Positions 1 to 12,261 of a stretch of 64,000 nt of DNA are shown here, piece after piece. The notes under the pieces are model-generated. The model worked only from the letters and a program-made list of their open reading frames with translations, did no database searches and had not been told where the DNA came from. Source of the stretch: Actinernus sp. WN-2022 (Eukaryota > Cnidaria > Anthozoa > Actiniaria > Actinernidae); assembly GCA_030867875.1 (NCBI GenBank), contig JAOWCC010001634.1, forward strand, positions 101,473,321 through 101,537,320, written 5' to 3'. How positions within the stretch are numbered: position 1 is the first letter of the stretch; each line of letters starts with the position of its first letter. Position numbers and translations under genes: made by a program.

Positions 1-380
1 AAATGAGCTAATCAAATGACTGCAGAAAAGAATTTGTTTGGCCGAAAAAGTGATCATCTGGTTCATCTTATTTACTATTTACTCTTTAATGCCAGCAGGT
101 ATAAATGAATCAGTGTCATACATCAAAATCATCTCCTCTGACAGGATTCCTAATTTTTGCGGTCATATTTGTAATCGGGCCCTTGCATCAAAATCACGTA
201 AATTTCACCCCTGATTTTTGTTGTCAATTTCTTGAAACTGACATTTATTGTTAGGAATGAAATGTAGCGCTTCTCGTCAAGAATACAAAACAATCTTCAA
301 CCTGTTATTAGGAACACCGTTGTAGGAATTATTTAACTTGAATGTCGTCCGGGCCCTTTTTGTCTGACGCGGCCCAGTTG

Positions 381-1060
381 TATTCACTCTATTCACCTGG
401 TGGCCATCTTGGATTCAAAGCGAGGCAATCCTTTCTTTTTAATAATAATAATAACTTTATTAACGTGTCTAAAGGTATTTAGCAAAAGAATGCTAATTGG
501 GGACACAAATTAAAGAGTAAATTAAAACAAATATCAGTCTATGTATCTATATCTATGATTAAAAAGGTAAAACTGATCGATGTACACATTCTTCTGTGAC
601 CTAAGTTGACTAAGTTGTAAATACATATATCTGTATGTCTATCTGTGACTTAAACACATTGATATACAGGAATGTAAAATCGGTGTTAAGATGATTACAT
701 AAATTTAAAATATTAAGATTGACAGAGATGACAGTCCTTACAATTTTCATTTATTAAACTTGCTAAGTCCTTTTGTCTTATTTTTCTTTTGAATGATTTG
801 AGGTTTGGACTACCTTTGACGTCCTGATTTAGTTTAGACCAAAGATAGGGTCCCAGGTACCTCAGATAATGTTTACCATATTTGATGGTATTAAATCTAG
901 TTATTTGGAAGTCCTCCTTGCTACGTAAATTGTATTTAGTAAATTGTATTTTGCCAGGTTAGCCTCGCACTGAGGAATATCACAAGAAGTTTAGCCTTGC
1001 AAAAACAAAGGATTGTCTTGCTTTGAATCCAAGATGGCTACCAGTTGAAAAGAATGAATT
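381..1060. mobile_element. MITE family A, copy 1, interrupted by LINE 3' end
   Basis: Terminal inverted repeats carry ACCTGGTGGCCATCTTGG on the left and its near complement on the right. The same ends occur at 1916-2083. The middle (about 447-955) is replaced by a LINE 3' end, so the MITE was the target. Confidence 0.7.
447..955 (-). pseudogene. LINE 3' end with reverse-transcriptase C-terminus (fragment)
   Basis: On the minus strand the frame reads YNLRSKEDFQ, RFNTIKYGKHYLRYLGPYLW and KSFKRKIRQK, then CHLCQS and a stop. This matches the C-terminus of the fragment at 36320-37145. The 3' end shares GACACGTTAATAAAGTT with that copy and finishes in a short ATT-repeat tail. 5'-truncated and inserted in a MITE. 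Confidence 0.75.
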
Positions 1061-1068
1061 CGGGTTCA

Positions 1069-1221
1069 TTTCGCAGTTCATACAATCGCGACGGTCACCC
1101 TGTGAATACGCGGGCTTGTTTTGTTTTATGTTTGTAAAGTGACCCTCGCGTTTTCCGAAATGGCCTCGCTTTCGTGTTTATCCACAGGGTGACCGTCGCG
1201 ATAGTATGAACTGCGAAATGG
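1069..1221. mobile_element. Short inverted-repeat element
   Basis: Arms of about 35 bp (TTTCGCAGTTCATACAATCG and complement near 1190-1221) around a loop of about 80 bp. It abuts MITE A copy 1. Confidence 0.6.
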
Positions 1222-1383
1222 GCCATTCGCTTCCCTCAATGTTGCCTCAATACAGATCACCTGACTAAGTTTCTTTGTTTCTCTTTATCCCGCGGGAAAA
1301 TGCATAAATTTCTAGAACTCTATCACAAAACGCTAAATTACCCGAAGAAACATCACAACATTGGGGAAATGAATTGGGGTAAG

Positions 1384-1660
1384 GGGCCTTTTGTAGGAAT
1401 GCATTCACGTGGTTGTACTGGTGGCAACAAAATCTGACTCCATTGATTTAAAGGAACCTGAATGAGATCGGTAGCTTTATTAGCAAAACGTGTTTGTAAT
1501 TCAGTGCTGCATTTTCCACCTTCAATCGATTGTCGATCTTCTAAAACAGCGTTTTAAAGTTTATTTGCCACCAGTAAAACCTTTCCCATGGGATCACGAG
1601 CTCAATTCATTGGTTATTGAAGTGATATATCAGCACGTGACTGTTCCTACAAAAGGGCTA
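1384..1660. mobile_element. MITE family B, uninterrupted copy
   Basis: Ends GGCCTTTTGTAGGAA and the complement TTCCTACAAAAGGGC. This empty copy shows what the occupied copy at 21602 looked like before another MITE landed in it. Confidence 0.7.
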
Positions 1661-1915
1661 TTACAGCGGATTTGTCTCCCTCCGCTACAACTACTCAACG
1701 AAGTCGGTAAAATTGATGCTTTGAACTGATTGTCTGCAGTTAGCTGTAGGCGAATCAGGTTACCGAAGGATCTACGGTACTTTATTTGGACTAATTTGAT
1801 TGGTCCGTTCAGTTCTAGCTCCGCCTACCAATGTCCATTTCAGGTTTTGACCCAATCAGAAAACAGTTATTTATTCGTTACGTCTTGCATGGTTTCGCAC
1901 TTTGGCGTGACTGAT

Positions 1916-2083
1916 AATTCACTCTTTTTACCTGGTGGCCATCTTGGATTCAAAGTGAGGCAATCCTTTGTTTTTACCAAGTCAGTGTCGTAGTGAGGGA
2001 TAGTCAAAACGAGGCTAACCTGGAAAATCAAAGGGTTGCCTCGCTTTGAATCCAAGATTACCACCAGGTGAAAAGTGTGAATT
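1916..2083. mobile_element. MITE family A, copy 2 (intact, 168 bp)
   Basis: Inverted ends AATTCACTCTTTTTACCTGG and CCAGGTGAAAAGTGTGAATT. Intact reference for the interrupted copy at 381-1060. Confidence 0.72.
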
Positions 2084-2321
2084 AAAACCATCGGTGAGTG
2101 TCACGCAAGGTATTTCTGTCTTCCTGCCTATAATTTCATTAAATAAATCCGCTAACTCTGTCATATCTGGCATCGAACCTGGGAAAGCAGACGAAATACA
2201 GTCAATACTGTTATACATTATTAGGATCTTCCCAAATCAATTAACTTTCTGTAAAGCAACTCCAGTGATTCTCAGTAATATATATATATATATATGTTTC
2301 TTCTCCCCTTATACTTTATAT

Positions 2322-2493
2322 ATATATGTATATACAGTCAATCCCTAAAAGGTTGTCCAGCAGAATATAATATAATACTTTAATATCCTTTGTTTTGGCC
2401 TAGACAATAGCCCAAAACAATGGATATTATAGTATTTATATTATATTCTGCTGGACAACCTTTTTGGGATTGACTGTATATATACATGTATAT
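2322..2493. mobile_element. Foldback MITE
   Basis: Long arms containing ACAGTCAATCCCTAAAAGG and its near-perfect complement, flanked by TATA-rich sequence. The arms are about 70 bp with a loop of about 25 bp. Confidence 0.7.
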
Positions 2494-3612
2494 ACATATC
2501 ATATCATCACCCTGCACAACATTCTTAGTACAAATGTGCCAATTGGTTCATTATCAAGCTATAAAAGCGCCGAAAAAATGAGGTCATTATTGAGATTCAG
2601 TTTCATATCTGTGAAAATAGAAATGTGCCACTTATAAATGCTAACATGTTTGGGGAAACCAGGGTTCCAAAGTAATGTTCGTGTCTAGTTGTCCCAGGGG
2701 TAGTTAACCACACCGACGTGGTTTAGTTGCCCTTGACCCTGTTTGGCACAAAACAAACAAACAAACAGACAACCATGTTTGGAGACATACCACTTCAAAA
2801 GGTTACTACTTCATGTAGGCAGTCAAGTAGTGGTCCGGTACCGGAGACTGATATCACAGTGAAATGCAAAGAAAACAAGTAGCTCTTACTTAAACATCTT
2901 CTATTTTAGTTATCATGTTAATTCATCAAAATATCTGCATGCTACTCTTTTTTTGGTGTTTAACTTTATTCAAACTTTAAAGATAACACTTTTGGACACT
3001 AGTTCCATGAAAATTAAGGTTGCCCCTCAGTAGGGATTTGGTTACCCAAACATTATTTTAGTTGTCTGGGACAACCGGAAGACCGTTAATTTCGAACCCT
3101 GGAAACAAAGCTACCATTGTATAGTTTTAAGAGGGGATTTTTCTAATTGTCGCGTAATGTTTGAAAAAAGCGCCAAAAACTAGCCCTACAGACTAATTTG
3201 AATTCCAATTCTCGCTTTGGATTAACACTATACTATTGTATTAGTCACAAACAAACACAAATAACAAACTCTTGACTAAGAACTGTTTTAGCGTGGTACA
3301 AAGTTAGTTTCTTGCTTTTCTTTGTAAATTTAGTCAGCCATTGAAACGCCTGAAGTTTGGTGTTACATATTCAGGTCTACCTAGCCCTGACGAGATATGT
3401 TTTTGTTTTAAATTTTCGCTTTGGATTAACACTCCAATTTAACTTTCACCATTCAATAAGCGTCACACATATCGTGAAATCTTTGCTAAAATCCATTTTA
3501 GCTCGGTACAAAACTCAGTCTTTAGCCTGTTGGTTTTTTTGTAAAGTATCTCCTCTTAATCTAAAGTCTCACCCCGGGCTATAGAGGCTCGAATAAATGA
3601 GAGGAGAGGAGA
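2494..3612. other. Noncoding stretch
   Basis: I see no gene, exon or clear repeat here beyond AT-rich sequence. It may hold tail or UTR exons of the LRR gene, since it lies downstream of exon 13 on the minus strand, but no convincing acceptor plus frame was found. Confidence 0.4.
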
Positions 3613-3837
3613 GGCCTCTGGTGTTATCATGCATTGAGAATCTCACTTCCATGTGAACATTAGGTTCAGAATTGGAACCTCGTTCCTGATTGGATAATCT
3701 ACTCGTTACCAGGCGCAACCATGAGTGCTGGTGTAACGGTGATGCTTTCCGATGGCCCAGCAAAATCGGTTTGACATGTTTTCTTGATTTGAAACTCAGC
3801 GCATGGAATTGAGATTCTCAAAGGGTAACACCAGTGG
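3613..3837. mobile_element. Inverted-repeat element
   Basis: TCTGGTGTTA...GAGAATCTCA on the left and the complement GAGATTCTCAAAGGGTAACA near 3810-3837. A purine-rich run (GAGAGGAGAGG) precedes it and a CT-rich run follows. Confidence 0.5.
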
Positions 3838-4001
3838 GTCTTCTTTTCCTTCTCTCTCCTCTTCTCTCTGTCTCCTCTTATTTCTTCGAATCTCTGGTAC
3901 ACAGCCGTTAGTAAAGATCTCAGTTGAACCCCAAATTCGATAACTGATCACATGAACATAATTCCACTGTTGTTATTTTGTTGTATAATGGGTGAACTTA
4001 C

Positions 4002-4137
4002 ATTTTGTTTCTCTGGATAACTTTCTTCCTGAAGCAGTACATGGCAGCACACACGAGAGCAGCAATGACACCAGCCGTCACGCACGTGGCTAGAATAACA
4101 GTCTCCTTCTCGTCTAAAATCTTCTTATCGACTTTGC
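4002..4137 (-). CDS. Exon 13: transmembrane helix and cytoplasmic stub
   Basis: 136 nt starting after acceptor GGTTTGTAG in phase 1. It encodes KVDKKILDEKE and then the hydrophobic TVILATCVTAGVIAALVCAA, followed by MYCFRKKVIQRNK, a stop-transfer basic tail. The exon reaches AAAAT before GTAAGT. Either this perfect donor is used (phase 2, with a further tail exon) or the reading continues through ATG TAA and stops at once. Both are compatible with a short tail. Confidence 0.82.
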
Positions 4138-7100
4138 CTACAAACCGAGACGTACAAAAATTAAGATATAGTGATTAATACATATATTTACTAGTAGGCA
4201 AGTGTCGTATTCTCACGCGGGACAAGCTGGAGCGAACACTCAACGGAAGTTAAAACGGGAGTATCTTTTCTCATGCTAAATAGTGTTTAACGAATCCCAA
4301 ACATGGACCTCCATTGAGGCTCGTTCCAGCTCGTCCGTAAGAATACGAATGTTGCCTATTATGACATTTAAAGTTGTTATAATTATTTGATAATATACTT
4401 GTCTATCTTATAAGATAAATATATTCATAGTGCAACGTGTTGAATAACTGAGGTGTTTAATAGTCCTATAGTTTGCAGTTGACTGAATGCTAAGTTTTCT
4501 TAGTTCATGGCCCGAGTGTTGGTTGCGTGGAAAAATGAACGCACAACCCCACCCCGTTCCTCCAAGACAGACTGACGTTAATTAATTAATACAATATCAA
4601 TTATTAACATCAATTAGTTTCAGTTTCTTACAATTAATAGTAATGATAATGATAATAATAATAATAATAATAATAAGTAATCGTAGTTCTTGATCGCCAT
4701 TTTGAAAGGTAGCCAAGCCTTTGGTGACATCGAGCCTGGAGTTGAGATAGCTAAGATAGAGGCTTGTATCTAGTTAGCATGATAATCAAATTCTATCCAT
4801 ATTCATAGAAAGAGGGTTTGTATCAGTGCAGGATCAACTCCATCCTCCATGGCTTGTATCTAATTAGCATGATAATCAAAATCGATCAATATTCATAGAA
4901 ACAGGGTTTGTATCAGTACAGGGTCAACTCCATCCTCCATGGCTTGTATCTATATAGTTAGCATGATAATCAAAATCTATCCATATTCATATAAACAGGG
5001 TTTGTATCAGTGCAGGATCAACTCCATCCTCCATGGCTTGTATCTAATTAGCATGATAATCAAAATCGATCAATATTCATATAAACAGGGTTTGTATCAG
5101 TACAGGATCAACTCCATCCTCCATGGCTTGTATCTATATAGTTAGCATGATAATCAAAATCTATCCATATTCATATAAACAGGGTTTGTATCAGTGCAGG
5201 GTCAACTCCATCCTTCCACCTTCCACCTTTCACGAACTACGAATTGAACTATTGGTATAGTGACTTACAACAGACTTGTTAGTTTGGGGACTTAAAGAAA
5301 TGCTAAATATCGTACCCATGGCTGCTATATATACCTCTAACTTATTAAACGAGTGCGAGGTCCGTATCATAAGTTATGGACCCGGTCCGTACCGTACGTT
5401 ATGGACCGAGCTTCCCCCCTGTTTTATGGTCCAAGCGAGAAGCGCGCGGTAATTAAAAAAGGAAAGAAAACGAGGATCCATAGCTTACGGTACGGTCCGA
5501 GCAAACGAGTGTAACAAGATGTTGATTATATAGCAAAAAAGTATACAACACCAGCTTGGCTTCAATATTGCGGTCCGTACGGGAAGTTATGGACCGCAAT
5601 CTGACCAATCATAACTCACAAAATTACCTAACCATATAATAAATGCAGTTTACGATCCGAGTTTAATTACTTAAGGTGTTCCATATACTAAATTTTGAAC
5701 TGGGATTCAATCCACTTTTTTACCCCTTCACGTTATTTTTGTTTGCCGTTAGAAAAAGAATTAACGGAGACCAGGCTAGCAGATTATTCGTCCCTCCAGG
5801 GACTCAACCGAACCCACGATCCCCCGCACACAAGATCAGTGCACCATCATCGAGCTAACGGGCTGTCGTGCGATTAAGATTGCAAATTTTGTTATGCTAG
5901 TGAGAGGAATATTAATATTATTAATAAGTCCCGAGTATTATAAGATTAAGAGTATTACTGCACCTTTCTTTCCAGTAGTAGGACCGATAGTAACTGTAGT
6001 TGGGGTTAGCGAAGTTGAGTTCAGATGAGATGTTATCTGGGATGATGGTGATGGTGTTAAGAGAGATGTGGTTGGTAATGGTGATAATAGTGAGGAGGAT
6101 AGATGAGGTATGGATGATGATGATGATGAGGATGATGTTGATAATGGTGAAGTTGACAGTGACATTATTTGAAAAGGGTTCAATAATGACACAGCAGAAG
6201 ATGATGATGAAGATGTCAACTTTGTTGTTCCTGATGATGACGATCGTGACATTGTCGATGGCGACCGAGGAATTGCCGATGGAGACAGCGTTAGTACCGA
6301 TAACACCGAGGATGATGTCATCACCGACGAAGACGACACAATCATCACTGGTACAGCAGTCGACCCATACAAGACTGACAGAGTTGCTGAAGTAGACAAG
6401 TGAACAAGTTACCTTTACATCACTATTATTTGTTGTTAGGAAAATGTTACACCTATAAGTATGTATTCCCTTGATTACTCAATTACTTTTACAATATGCT
6501 ATCTAGGGATTCCGTTTTGCTCAAATTGAAAGAGTTATTACATGATTGGATGAAGTTTGAAACCACGAGAGATCCCTGTTTTCCTGAGTCAGAGAGTTAA
6601 TTCAAGTGTACATGAATAAGAAAATATTTTATTCCCAATTTGCCAAACTATCTTTAACTGAGATAAAAAATATATTTTTTCCTTACCTAAAACCAAACAC
6701 TAACCTAAAACCTAACCCTAAAGCTAAGCCTAACCCTAATTCTAACATTGGTTCATGACTCATTTGACTCATAAAAGAAGGTTCCTCATTCACGAAGATA
6801 ATATGCATATATCATGTTTCCAGATCCACTGCTAACGTTCCCTCGTGTTCGTGTTACAGTTGATTTCTTTGCTACTTTAAACGAAACGTATTTAATCTGC
6901 TTTAATCTCTACTCAAATCAGTGAAGTAGAAGCCTTTAAAATACATCGAAGGAATTAAAATAACTGTGTTCTATTTAAAATATGAATGGTCTGTCCACCC
7001 TCAGCCAACCAATGACTTTTTAAAGACAAGATTGAAGTTTAATTACATTTTTCATAGATTTCTAAATAAACTTAGCGAAGTTTAAAAACATTTGAAAACA

Positions 7101-10100
7101 GCTTTCATGTCTAGATATAACATATCAATTAATCCGAGAACTGTTTCATTTGAATATCGAAGAATGCAGGCCATAAATAGAAACATTTATTAACAAATAA
7201 CTCAGGAATCATTCAACTGACTGCTTTGACAAGCATTGTAGGTTAATATTATCCTGAAGATATACTTGTTAAGAAATTCAAGGATTTTAATGGCGCTTGC
7301 CAGACACCTAATTACATAAGCGTTATCAAATAAAACAACAATAACAAGAGCATGTAAGAGAGCGCAACGCTGTTTCTATTTAACAAATTTACGATAGTTT
7401 TCCGCGGTATGTCCTCCTATTTACCGTGTTTTGCGTCATCGCATGGTCAACATTGTTGTGGATTTCACGACGTGCTCTCGACCAATTGTGACCATGAGAT
7501 GACGAAAAATGTGGTAAATAAGAGGACAACCACGGTCAACTATCATAAATTTGTTTTTTACAACAACAAACTAAAAATAGTGAATCGAGCAGGGCCGACA
7601 AGGACGATTGACCTTTATCACGGAGCGGCCATTTTTGCTACAAACAATAGCTTTTGCACTTCCAGCCTCGTCTCTGTGTCGAAGTGTAAGAACAAAGAGC
7701 GGTTTTCAGTTGAGTGTAGTAAAACCAAACGCAAATTACCCACAGCCAGCCAATCATAGGAGCGAGTAATCAAATGTAACTCATAAATGGCTTCCCTGTG
7801 AGCCAATGACAAACCAAAGCAAAACCAAAACCAATTTGCGTTTGGTTTTACTTTGGATTCTGATTCGTTGGTTTACTGTCTCAGCCAATAGGAGAGCTTA
7901 GTAAACGCAAAACCAAAACACTTTCTACACTCAATTGAAATCCGCTCAATCACAAGACGAAGGCGCGTGTTTTTAAAAGCAATTCAAGTGTTCTTCCAAT
8001 ATCTCAAATGCTTTATTTCGCCAGTAAACACATTGAAATGTGTGGTCTATTGCTTTTATGATATAATTACGACACAACACAAGCAGGCGTGCCGATTTCT
8101 ATGTGTTTACCGGCACAATATACCATATAGTATATAAGCCAATCAGAGCGCTCGTACTAAATGATGGTATGTCCTCTTATTTCCAATGGCAATCTTCCAA
8201 TCAGAACACGAGAAACTGGGCAGTTGTTGTACAATTGTTATTTTTATATGACAACATTCTGAAAACAAAGTCAGTCAAATTGAAACATTTTTCAAAACTT
8301 TCAACACCCCTTAACACTCAGCATAGTTAATATTAATTCCAGGAACTCAGTACGACGAGTTGAGTGAAATAATTGTTCAATACACACACACATCTACTGG
8401 GTACGAGCTATCGGAAATACAACATCATAAATTATTTACTGAACCGCTAAATATTGTTGTTTTGGTCAAACACCCTCTACTAGTAGGATATAAGCTGTTA
8501 TAACGCATCAAATATTTTCTCTCGCGCGTGATTGGTAGATTGCATCACGTGACCCGATTTTTGCTCTCCAATCTCCGCCAGACGACAAATATCAGCGATT
8601 ATCCTCTCCCAATATGGACTCGGATGAATCCAGTAGATGTAAAACGCATCCCCTGTGCGCGTAGCGTGTGCAATAGCTCCTGTAAAATAAAATCAACCTA
8701 CTTTGTGGCGTTGGGTATGAACTGATATTTGTCCTACTACATCAGCTCACAGTTTCAATGCCACAACGAAGTTATTGTTTATTTAGTCCAATAAGCTGAT
8801 AAAAGGGAACCAATCAGAAAGCTTGATAGCTAATAGACTAGTAGTAGGGAACCAATCAGAAAGCTCGATAGCTAATAGCCTAGTAGTAGGGAACCAATCA
8901 GAAAGCTCGATAGCTATAGACTAGTAGCAGGGAATCTATCAGAAAGCTCGATAGCTAATAGCCTAGTAGTAGGGAACCAATCAGAAAGCTCGATAGCTGA
9001 TAGACTAGTAGCAGGGAATCAATCAGAAAGCTCGATAGCTGATAGCCTAGTAGTAGGGAACCAATCAGAAAGCTCGATAGCCGATATCCTAGTAGTAGGG
9101 AACCAATCAGAAAGCTCGATAGCCGATAGCCTAGTAGTAGGGAACCAATCAGACAGCTCGATGGCTCATATCCAGAAGGTGTGTATAGTATAATTGTTAA
9201 TTATCAATACTTCTCCACACTGACAGCAACGCCATCGACACACACTAGATGAACAGACAAACACACCACAACATTCACCTGGGATTTCCGGGACATACTT
9301 GGTAGTACTCGTTACAAGTTCGGAAGAACTCGTAGTCTGATTCGTCTTTAATTCGGATGCGGGTATCTTCGGTGGTAGTGATACTGACGATGACGTCATA
9401 GATGTTCTTGTTGTTGTTGAGGTGGTTGTATGTTCAGTTGGTATCGACGATGGTGACGCATGCGTAGTGGGTGCTATATCGCTAGTTGTCCCGGATGCAA
9501 TTTGCATACTTGTTGGTGATGGCGTGATTGTATCTGGAATGGACGATGATGGTGTAGGACTCGGTGCTGCTGGAGAAGAGACGTTAGAGCAGATTTCGTA
9601 TGAGTGGAACGAACTACGGCATGTCCGTCGCCTTACTGTAACAGCGCTGTACCGTATAGATGTGATTTGATTGGATCAGCAGGACAAAAACAATAGGCAA
9701 ACCATTTCAATGTCACGGCATGCCGTACGGCAACCGTGCCGTAGTCAGTGCTGTAGTTTGTCCCACTCATACGAAATCTGCTCTGTTGTGTTTAGCGCCG
9801 TTTTCGATTGAATGTCGTAAAATCAAAGCCAAAGTAATTACAGAGCTAATCACGTGATCAAGTAAACACGCAATGAGCCAATAACGAACTGAAGTAATTC
9901 ATGATTGGCGTTTCTTAAAAAAGCAACCAACTAACCAAAAGCAATGTTTTGATTTCAGTTTAGAACTTGATTGGCTGAAATAACAGGACTTCGACTTCGA
10001 TTGTTTCTGATTGGTAGAATGATCACAAAACATTTTTCACAGCCATGAAAAGCTAAGCAAACGCAAAACCAAATCACTCACCAGACATTCAACCTAAAAC

Positions 10101-12225
10101 CGCTATATTATTGTTAATTATCGTTATCTTTATTATTAGTATCACGATTCACTGATCATTTTGTTTACTTTTGAGACCCCAATATAATATGAGATCGGCG
10201 TCTCAAAATCAGGCCTCTGATTGGTTCTTGCTCGAGTCCTTGCAGTCACATGGGTTCCCGGTCAAGTTCAAAAGAACACATTAATCGTTTGTTCAACAGC
10301 ATTTATTGAGCGCGTGGTGGCAAGATTTCTACATTTTCACCTTCAAATCACTGTAAATTACAAGATAATAATCTTTCAATCCTAAAGGTAAGGTTGGAAT
10401 TGTAGTTTTCGTCAGAAAACTGACAGTCTTATCCGCTAAAGATACAATTTTCACCGTCTCAAAGCAGTAAAATTGCAAAAGTAGCTCAAAATCAAGCCTC
10501 AAAGTCAAAGAAAATTTCTTAAATGAATGAAAAAGGGTTTCTTTCAAAGAAAACCAAACACACTTCTTTCAAAATTAGATAACCCTTAAATTCGAAATCA
10601 CTTATCATTTTTGAAACTGATGTTTATTTGACAGGAATTGAATGTAGGAGCGTTGAAGAGATTTGAAACACGTGGCGTTTTACTAGGCGCCTTTTGAGAA
10701 TTGAAATTACGATCAGCATGAGTTTGGTGCTTCATTCTCTTCTTTCTTTGAACAATTCACGACTTAATTGTTGAATCGCGATACAAAACTAATTGTGATT
10801 TTGAGGCGCCGACACCGAATTATATTGCCGGCCAGTTGGAAGAAAATATATTATTCGTAATATAATTTCTCCCAACTGGCCGACAATATAATTCGGTATC
10901 GGCGTCTCAAAATCGCAATTAGTTTATATTGTTGTCGTTGTTGTTATTATTATTTTTTATTACTATTATTATTGCTGTTATTATTGTTGTTGGTAATAGT
11001 AATAGCATGGTTGTAGTGGTATTTGGCATAAATACTACGAGAGAGAGATTTCAACTTGTTATTTCACGAGCCGCATACAAACCATGCTATTAAATGTTTG
11101 TAATACGAGCTAAGACATTTTCTGGCGCAATCCCCTCATTCCTTGATCATGTTCCGTCAAAACCAACGAACTCCTGAAAAGCTATAACGCAATAAAGAAG
11201 ATCTGTGTTTCAGTATTCCTGTGTGATTCCTTATTGGGAATCCCAACGGGCTGTGTATTTTCTGGTGAAACTTCGGCTTATTTGAGAACCCGTATGTATC
11301 TCAACATGTATCTCAACATGATTCTACACTTTCGTAAACTGCCAGTTTCTGCTTGTTTTAAGCTTGCTTTTCCAAGATTTTCCCTTCGCACCTTCGGGTA
11401 AACATTTCCACCATTTTTTTTCACGACAACACTAGTTGCGTGTTTTCCAAATATGGTAAAAGCTACCATAATTACACTGAAATACTACTGCTTTCAACCA
11501 ATCAAATTACAGAAATGTCTTACCTCTATTATCATTGTTGTTGTTGTTGTTCTTATTGTTGTTGTTCTTTTACTTATTGTTGTTGTTGTTGTTGTTCTTA
11601 TTGTTGTAGTTCTTTTACTTATTGTTGTTGTTGTTGTTGTTCTTTTACTTATTGTTGTTGTTGTTGTTTTTATTGTTGTTGTTGTTGTTCTTATTGTTGT
11701 TCTTTTACTTATTGTTGTTGTTCTTATTGTTGTTGTTCTTTTACTTACTTATGTTGTTGTTCTTGTTCTTTTCGTTGCTGTTCTTTTACTTATTGTTGTT
11801 GTTCTTATTGTTGTTGTTCTTTTACTTACTTACTTATGTTGTTGTTGTTCTTTTTGTTGTTGTTCTTTTACTTATTGTTGTTGTTCTTATTGTTGTTGTT
11901 CTTTTACTTACTTATGTTGTTGTTCTTGTTCTTTTCGTTGTTGTTCTTTTACTTATTGTTGTTGTTCTTATTGTTGTTGTTCTTTTACTTACTTACTTAT
12001 GTTGTTGTTGTTCTTTTTGTTGTTGTTCTTTTACTTATTGTTGTTGTTCTTATTGTTGTTGTTCTTTTACTTACTTATGTTGTTGTTCTTGTTCTTTTTG
12101 TTGTTGTTCTTTTACTTATTGTTGTTGTTGTTGTTCTTATTGTTGTTGTTATTTTACTTATTGTTGTTGTTGTTGTTTTTATTGTTGTTGGTGTTGTTCT
12201 TATTGTTGTTGCTGTTCTTATTGTT

Positions 12226-12261
<36 letters not shown>

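Noticed and set aside
3699..3902. Cytoplasmic tail exon of the LRR gene
   Set aside because: A possible acceptor exists near 3898, but in the required phase the frame stops after a few codons and the rest is an inverted repeat.
6000..6395. Plus-strand 131-codon frame
   Set aside because: The minus strand of the same segment is a phase-consistent mucin exon with good splice sites. The plus frame is Met-rich from ATG triplets.
6688..6745. True telomere or CRISPR-like array
   Set aside because: The repeats are degenerate, short and within an intron. No spacer-repeat pattern exists anywhere in the window.
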